From positions 97,899,388 through 97,963,387 of the forward strand of contig NC_084828.1 in NCBI RefSeq assembly GCF_033115175.1: a stretch of 64,000 bases of DNA, given 5' to 3'. Below are positions 58,691-64,000 of this stretch, one piece after another. A model generated the notes under the pieces. That model was not told the origin of the DNA. It made no database searches and worked only from the letters and a program-made list of their open reading frames with translations. The position numbers were made by a program, and so were the translations under genes. Within the stretch, counting starts at the first letter, position 1. The number at the start of each line of letters is the position of its first letter. Origin of the DNA: Lepus europaeus (lineage: Eukaryota; Chordata; Mammalia; Lagomorpha; Leporidae).

Positions 58691-59496
58691 CTTTAAAACC
58701 ACATAATTTCCCTTCTATTTTTATCCATAATACTTCATTCCTTAGCATCTAAGATGAGTTGTTTACTCAGTAATTCAACTCCTCAGAAATATCATATTTA
58801 TTTTTTATTTACACTGATAATTTATAAAAATGCAGTTGAGATAATTTCAAAATAGACTTGGAGAGCAGTGTCTCTAGAGAGGAAGTCATCACAAGCAGAA
58901 TTTCAGCAAAAGGTTCAAGGAAGTTAGAGTTTTTATCCTACTGTTACTCTCAAAGTTTGGCATGTGCCAAAGCACACTTCATTTTACTAGAGATAACACA
59001 ACAATTATGGGTCCTGTTGTGCTCAGTCTCATACTTTGTATTGGTCTGTATCTCTGAGAGCATACAGGACCCACAACGTTTTAAAATCTAAAATAAATAC
59101 TTGCTACACTATATAGCTATGCACGCATGTTAAAAGAAAAAAAAAACTGTTTAAAGAAGTGGTTTTCAAATCTTTATTAAAGCAAACTTTGCACTTTCTG
59201 GTTGTTTTCATTGATCATTTGATGCATATTTATTGAACCCTGATTAAGTGAAAGGGGTTCTGGGGGAAACAAATTCAAATAGCCCCTGCTCTTGGGGCAC
59301 TTCGAATCTGCTGGATAAGATAACAGTCTGGAAATAATGTGTTGCAAAGTAGGATATGATTACTGTCTCAGGAAAAACGTGTTACAGAGGCAAGATTCTA
59401 CCTGGACCTGGAAGAATTAAGTCGGTAGAAATGTAAGGGAGACTTCATAAGCAGAGATAACAGCATATGTAGGGCTCTATGACCCGAGCAGAGTGG
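58691..59496. other. Non-coding spacer
   Basis: No gene and no clear repeat; AT-rich. Confidence 0.45.
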
Positions 59497-59730
59497 AAAT
59501 TTTGGGTCTCCCACATGAGTGCAGGGCCCCAAGCATTTGGGGCATCTTCCTCTGCTTTAACAGGCACATTAGCAGGGAGCTGGATGGGAAGTAGAGCAGC
59601 TGGGCCTCAAACCTGCACTCATATGGGATGCCAGCATTGCAGGCAGCAGTTTAACCCATTATGCCACAATGCCAGCCTCTCTCTTCATTGAAAATATTCA
59701 TTTATTTGAGAGGCAAAGAGGGGGAAAGCA
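59497..59730 (-). mobile_element. CSINE fragments, reverse
   Basis: 59497-59678 is the head half of a reverse C-repeat ('GGGTCTCCCACATGAGTGCAGGG', 'GCAGGGAGCTGGATGGGAAG', 'CCACAATGCCAGCC'). A separate short tail-side piece follows at 59695-59730 (CATTTATTTGAGAGGCAAAG). The remainder is missing. Confidence 0.8.
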
Positions 59731-60211
59731 ATGGAAAGGAGTTAAATATGGCCCCCAATTTTGAGCTGGGAAAACCAGGAGAGTGGTAGTATTGGGAACA
59801 GAGAGAGGAGAGCTGAAGGAGCTAGCCTAGGGGGAGGAGGAATTTTGCTCTGATCCTAGTGTAATTGCTGTTGATAGGCTCAAGTTGGAAATAGTCCTGG
59901 TAGAGTAATGAAAATGGAAGAACTTGGGAGAGAGATCAGGACTGGACACAGAGATTTCAGAACCACATACTACTAATAACTGAAGCTATGCAAGGAAATG
60001 AGATTGCAAAAGGAGGTGGTGGTGAGAAAAAAGAACAATGGACAGAATTTGTGTGCCTACATTTGAGAAGGTAAATTCATAAGGGGAGATAGAATGTCAT
60101 CAAAAAGATTACAGGAGTTACCAGAATTGTGAAGGGTGATAGAGATCAAGAAAGGAAAGAGTTTGAGAAATGGGGCATAGTCAGTAATAACCAGAAATTT
60201 TTACTTTTTAA
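59731..60211. other. Non-coding spacer, purine-rich
   Basis: No gene. The G/A-rich texture resembles an old degraded repeat that I cannot classify. Confidence 0.4.
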
Positions 60212-60558
60212 ATGGACCGGTGTGGTGGTGTAATGGGTTAAGCTGCTGCCTGCAATGTCAGGCATCCCACATGGGCACTGGTTTGTGTCCTGGATGCTCT
60301 ACTTCCAATCCAGCTCCTTGCTAATGTGTCTGGGTAAGTAGTGGAAGATAGCTCAGGTCCTTGGGTCCCTGCACCCATGTGGGAGACCCGGATGAAACTC
60401 CTGGCTCCTGGCTTTGGCCTGGTCTAGCCGTGGCTGTTGCAGTCATTTGGGAGGTGAACCAGCAGATCCCATGCTCTCTCTGTCTGTCTGTCTGTCTTTC
60501 TCTCCTTCCCTATCTGTAACTCTGCTTTTCAAATAAATAAAATAAATCTTAAAAAATA
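60212..60558 (+). mobile_element. CSINE, full length
   Basis: Head GGACCGGTGTGGTGGTGTAATGGG, 'CCAGCTCCTTGCTAATGTGTCTGGG', a CTGTCTGTCTGTC stretch, tail AAATAAATAAAATAAATCTTAAAAAA. Confidence 0.95.
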
Positions 60559-61478
60559 AACCCACAAAACCAACTTCTCATACTGAAAACACTGTTTGGG
60601 TTTGTTATATGTATGTCACAAATATGTTCTGTACTGGGAAGGATATGCACAAACCTACTCGTGTTTGTTAATGCGGAAGAGTGTGTGAGGTGAGGAGGGT
60701 AGCAGATTACTCCCTGTGAAGATATAAAGGTGTGTTAGTCAGGATCCCAGGAGGAAAGAGATAGCACATTCAAACTAGAAATTCCAGGGCTTAGTGAGAG
60801 AACTGTTTACAAATATGTGGATGAGGTGTGGGGAAACCACAAAAGACAGGGTGACATACCCGCTCCAGCAACAGCGGGGGCTGCTAACATCCCTACTGGA
60901 GCAATTTCTGGAATGCAGAGGAGAGCGGTAAAGGAAGGACCACCCTGAGGACATGTGTCTTTGGTCAAGGAAACAACAGGCCTGTAGGGACCACCAAGAA
61001 GAGCACCAGGGGAAAAATATCCTGACCAGAGTCCTGCCCCTCCTTGATTGCTTGCTGGAGAGTGGTCTGATCCAATCAGAAACCAGATCTCAAGGGAATT
61101 CGTGAGGCAGAACCAGGTGGGCAAGGGTATTTGGCACAAACTGGATTGTGTGAATCTAGAAACACTCTTGTATTCATTCTCTGGTCTTTTATAGGGTTGT
61201 GTGTGAGTAGTTTCTACATAGATTATGCATTTCTATGATTTAAAATATTGAAGGTATACTTCAATATGTAAAATAAGAAAAAGAAACTATAACTTCCCCC
61301 ACCAAGAAAAAAAAAAAAAACCCAGAAAAACAAAATAAAAACAAACCAAAAATACCCTAGCTTAGATAATTTTCCAGTGCTATTTTATGAAACTGTCAAG
61401 GGCCAGATAATACATATTTTATTTTTTTCTTCGTTTAAATGACAAATACAATATGAGTGTATATACACGTATTTTCAC
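60559..61478. other. Non-coding spacer
   Basis: No gene. The 110-codon minus-strand frame at 60807-61139 has no domain. 60730-61150 has the texture of an old transposon, which I could not classify. A/C-rich simple sequence lies at 61300-61350. Confidence 0.4.
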
Positions 61479-61742
61479 ATTTTTTATTTAATTTGAAAGG
61501 CAGAGAGACAGAACAGTTTTTTTGTTTACTCCCCAAATGCCTTCAATAGTTGGGACTGGATTAGGCAGCAGCAGGAGTCAGGAACTTCATCCAGGTGTCC
61601 CACACAGGTGGCAGGGACCCAAGTTCCTTAACCATTACCTGCCGCCTCCCAGAGTGATCATTAGCAGGAAGCTGGGGCTCAAAGCCAGTCACTCCAATAT
61701 GGGATGTGGGTCTCTTAACTGCTGTGCCAAACACCCATCCCA
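61479..61742 (-). mobile_element. CSINE, reverse, shortened
   Basis: TTTTTTATTTAATTTGAAAGGCAGAGAGACAG tail side, 'TGTTTACTCCCCAAATGCC', GC-rich remnants, head at GCTGTGCCAAACACCCATCCC. Confidence 0.9.
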
Positions 61743-61954
61743 AAAGGTACAAATATTTACCAAACACAAAATGCTGTTTTGAAATATGTATATGTTGTGG
61801 AATGGTTAAATTCCCTTTTTTTGTATGTGTGACAATAATTGTTTTATGGAAATGGTTCCAAAAGATGAGAAAGCAAACAAAAGAACAAAAGAAAAGCTGC
61901 TCTGTTGTTCCTCTGACTTCCTGAAAGTTGTCTAGTCCTGCTTCTCAAACTGGA
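61743..61954. other. Spacer
   Basis: Nothing recognised. Confidence 0.4.
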
Positions 61955-62185
61955 TACAGGCATAAGACAAGAAAAGCATGAACTGATTTCACTCACAGAT
62001 GTAAGAAAATCCATGTCGCTTATGGATGCAAATGTAATAGCCCTAAATAAAATATTAGCTGGACAAATACAATAATTCCCATTTTAATCAAGTAGCATTT
62101 ATCCCAGGAATGAAGAATCATGCAACATCAGAAAAATGTGTCAATATATTTCAGTTTAATACCAGATCAAAGAAATATCACAGGA

Positions 62186-62509
62186 TCTATTTATTTGAAA
62201 GGTAGATCAAACTGGGTAAGGGGGCAGGGTAGGAGCAGAGTTCTTCTATTTGCTGGTTCACTCCCTAGATGCGCATAACAGCTAGGGCTGAGCCAGCTGA
62301 AACCAGGATCTAGGAACTCCATCCACATTTCCCACATGGGTGATAGGACTGCAAGTACTTCAGCTATCTATCATCTGTTGCCTCCTAGGGAGCATGTTAG
62401 CAAGAGGCTGGGTTAGAAGCAGAGGCAAGACTCAAACCTAGGCACACTGATAGGAGATATTGGTGTCCCAAGTAGCAGTTCAATTCTCTGAGCCATGATG
62501 CCTGTCCCA
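62186..62509 (-). mobile_element. CSINE, reverse, inserted in the old L1
   Basis: TATTTATTTGAAAGGTAGATC tail side, 'TTTGCTGGTTCACTCCCTAGATG', head at CTGAGCCATGATGCCTGTCCC. L1 sequence resumes on both sides. Confidence 0.9.
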
Positions 62510-63208
62510 AAAACTCATCTTTTAATTCTATTTTTCCATGGAAAAATTTTAATCTGTCTGATATATCTGACAAAGGGTTAATCTTCAAGAAATATAAAGA
62601 ACTACAACTCAATAGTAAAAAACTAATAACACTATTAAAAACGGACAAAGGACTTGAATGGACATTTCTTCAAAGAGGACATATAAATGTCCAAGAGGGA
62701 TATGAAAAAAATACTTCACTAATCATCAGGGAAATCAAAACCACAAGCTCTATCACCTCATACATGTCAGTATGATTGCTACCAAGAAAAATACAAGTAT
62801 TGATTAGGATACATAGAAGCTAGGAACCCTAGACCACTGTGGGAATGCAAAATGGTGTAGGTGCTATGTAAAACAATATGGAGATCTCTCAAGACACACA
62901 AAAAAATAGAACTGCCATATTAACTAGCCCTTACACCTCTAGTTATTCATCCAAAAGAATTGAAATCAGGATCTTGAAGAGATAGTCACAGTGTTATTTT
63001 CACTGTAGCATTATTCATAAGAACCAAGATGTAGAAAAAAACCTGCCTGTCCACTTGCAGGTAAGTGTGGAGACAATGCAGTATATGCACATAACGGACT
63101 ACTATTCAGCTTTAAAAAGAAGGAAATTCTACATTACATAACAATGTAGATGAACTTGGAGGACATTTTGTTAAGTGAAATAAGCCAGTCACAGGAAGAT
63201 AAACACTG

Positions 63209-63505
63209 GGGCAGGCCTGTGGCATATGGGAGTGCTAGTTCAAATCCTACCTGGTTACTCTACTTCCGATCCAGCTTCCTGCTAATGAGCCAGAAGGCAG
63301 CAGATGATGGCTCAAGTGCTTGAGTCTCTGCCACCCACATGAGAGACCTGGATGGAATTAGCTTCTGGCTTCGGCCAGGGGCTGTTACTGTTAGTTCATC
63401 GGGGAATGAATCAGTAGATGGAAGATGTCTCTTCCTCTCTGTGTCACTCCCTCTTTGTCACTTACCCTTTCAAGCAAATAAATAAATACATCTTTTAAAA
63501 AAAGA
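63209..63505 (+). mobile_element. CSINE inserted in the old L1, with target-site duplication
   Basis: Head GGGCAGGCCTGTGGCATATGGG (shortened), 'CTCTGCCACCCACATGAGAGACC', tail AAATAAATAAATACATCTTTTAAAAAAAG. It is flanked by AAGATAAACACTG (63196-63208) and AAGACAAACACTG (63506-63518), a 13-base duplication with one difference. Confidence 0.95.
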
Positions 63506-63780
63506 AAGACAAACACTGCATGTGCCTATTTACATGAGGTATCTAAAATAGATCTAAAATAAACTTTATGGAATTAAAGAGTAGAATGGGAGTTGCCAGG
63601 GGGCTGGGGGAGGGGTGAGTGGAGAGTTATTGGTCTACAGGCTGAAAGAAAGTTTCAGTCAAGCAAGATGAATAAGCTCTAGAGAGCTCGCATACAGCAT
63701 TGTATCTATAGTAGACAACACCGTATCATAGACTTAAACTTTTAAGAGTGTGGATCTCTTGTTCACTGTTCTTACCCCCA

Positions 63781-64000
63781 CACACACAGAATTTTAAGAA
63801 CTTTTCAGGACAAATCAAGAAGGACTATTTGTCACTTCTTCACGTTTCTTCCTTTATATAGTCCTTAGATATTAAGTGCTTTCCACTGCCTTTCCTGCTG
63901 ACTTATCTGTATTCTTTCTATGGCTCCTACCAGGAGACATCTTTTCTTACTTACACAAGGCATAAGTGCTTGGAAGACAAAACTAAAAAGTAAACTGTAG
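63781..64000. other. Window end, non-coding
   Basis: Nothing recognised. Confidence 0.4.

Larger units (their letters stand above)
61955..63780 (+). mobile_element. Old L1, plus orientation, broken by two CSINEs
   Basis: Degraded LINE-1 in three pieces: 61955-62185 (ORF2-like 'AATATTAGCTGG', 'TTTATCCCAGGAATG'), 62510-63208 ('GACAAAGGGTTAATCTTCAAG', 'CATCAGGGAAATCAAAACCAC', 'CACTGTAGCATTATTCATAA', 'GGACTACTATTCAGC') and 63506-63780 (3' UTR-like, 'GTAGAATGGGAGTTGCCAGGG'). The order matches ORF2 end to 3' UTR. No open frame remains; it is an inactive relic. Confidence 0.8.

Overview
This 64 kb window is mammalian nuclear DNA from a lagomorph, most likely the European rabbit (Oryctolagus cuniculus). 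About twenty tRNA-derived C-repeat SINEs (CSINE) lie at its edges, each with the GGGGCCGG-type head, a CT-rich stretch and an (AAAT)n/AAATCTT tail. An L1 3' end of the rabbit type supports the same origin. Hare and pika cannot be excluded by eye.

The only protein-coding gene I can support is SOX2: one exon on the minus strand, transcript about 28329 down to 25658, CDS 27847 down to 26855, 330 aa. It has an inverted CCAAT box, a TATA-like element, a GC box and an octamer-like site upstream, and tandem poly(A) signals downstream. The SOX2 protein is very close to human as I remember it, but carries an 18-glycine run near the N-terminus where human has five.

Layout. Positions 1-7131 are AT-rich with four scattered CSINEs and microsatellites. 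Positions 7132-52226, about 45 kb, hold no CSINE or L1 that I can recognise. This is the transposon-poor domain known around SOX2 and other developmental regulators. It contains the SOX2 downstream side (7-25.6 kb), SOX2 (25.7-28.3 kb) and the upstream side (28.3-52 kb). Within it lie the SRR2 enhancer at about 23.9-24.0 kb, recognised from its composite SOX/POU site and flanks; several blocks dense in homeodomain, POU, SOX or TCF-like sites that are candidates for enhancers N-1 and N-2/SRR1; four CpG-rich patches without a coding gene (13.0-14.4, 20.1-20.8, 35.4-36.2, 43.0-44.2 kb); and four CTCF-like motifs upstream of SOX2. Positions 52.2-64 kb are a dense retrotransposon field of CSINEs in both orientations, a young L1 3' UTR, an inverted L1 fragment and an old L1 broken by SINEs.

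Functionally the window reads as one gene in a large regulatory domain. In mammals SOX2 also sits in an intron of the same-strand lncRNA SOX2-OT, so much of the window is probably SOX2-OT intron. I could not place its exons with confidence. I found no novel protein system. Conservation claims for non-coding blocks are pattern impressions and need an alignment.
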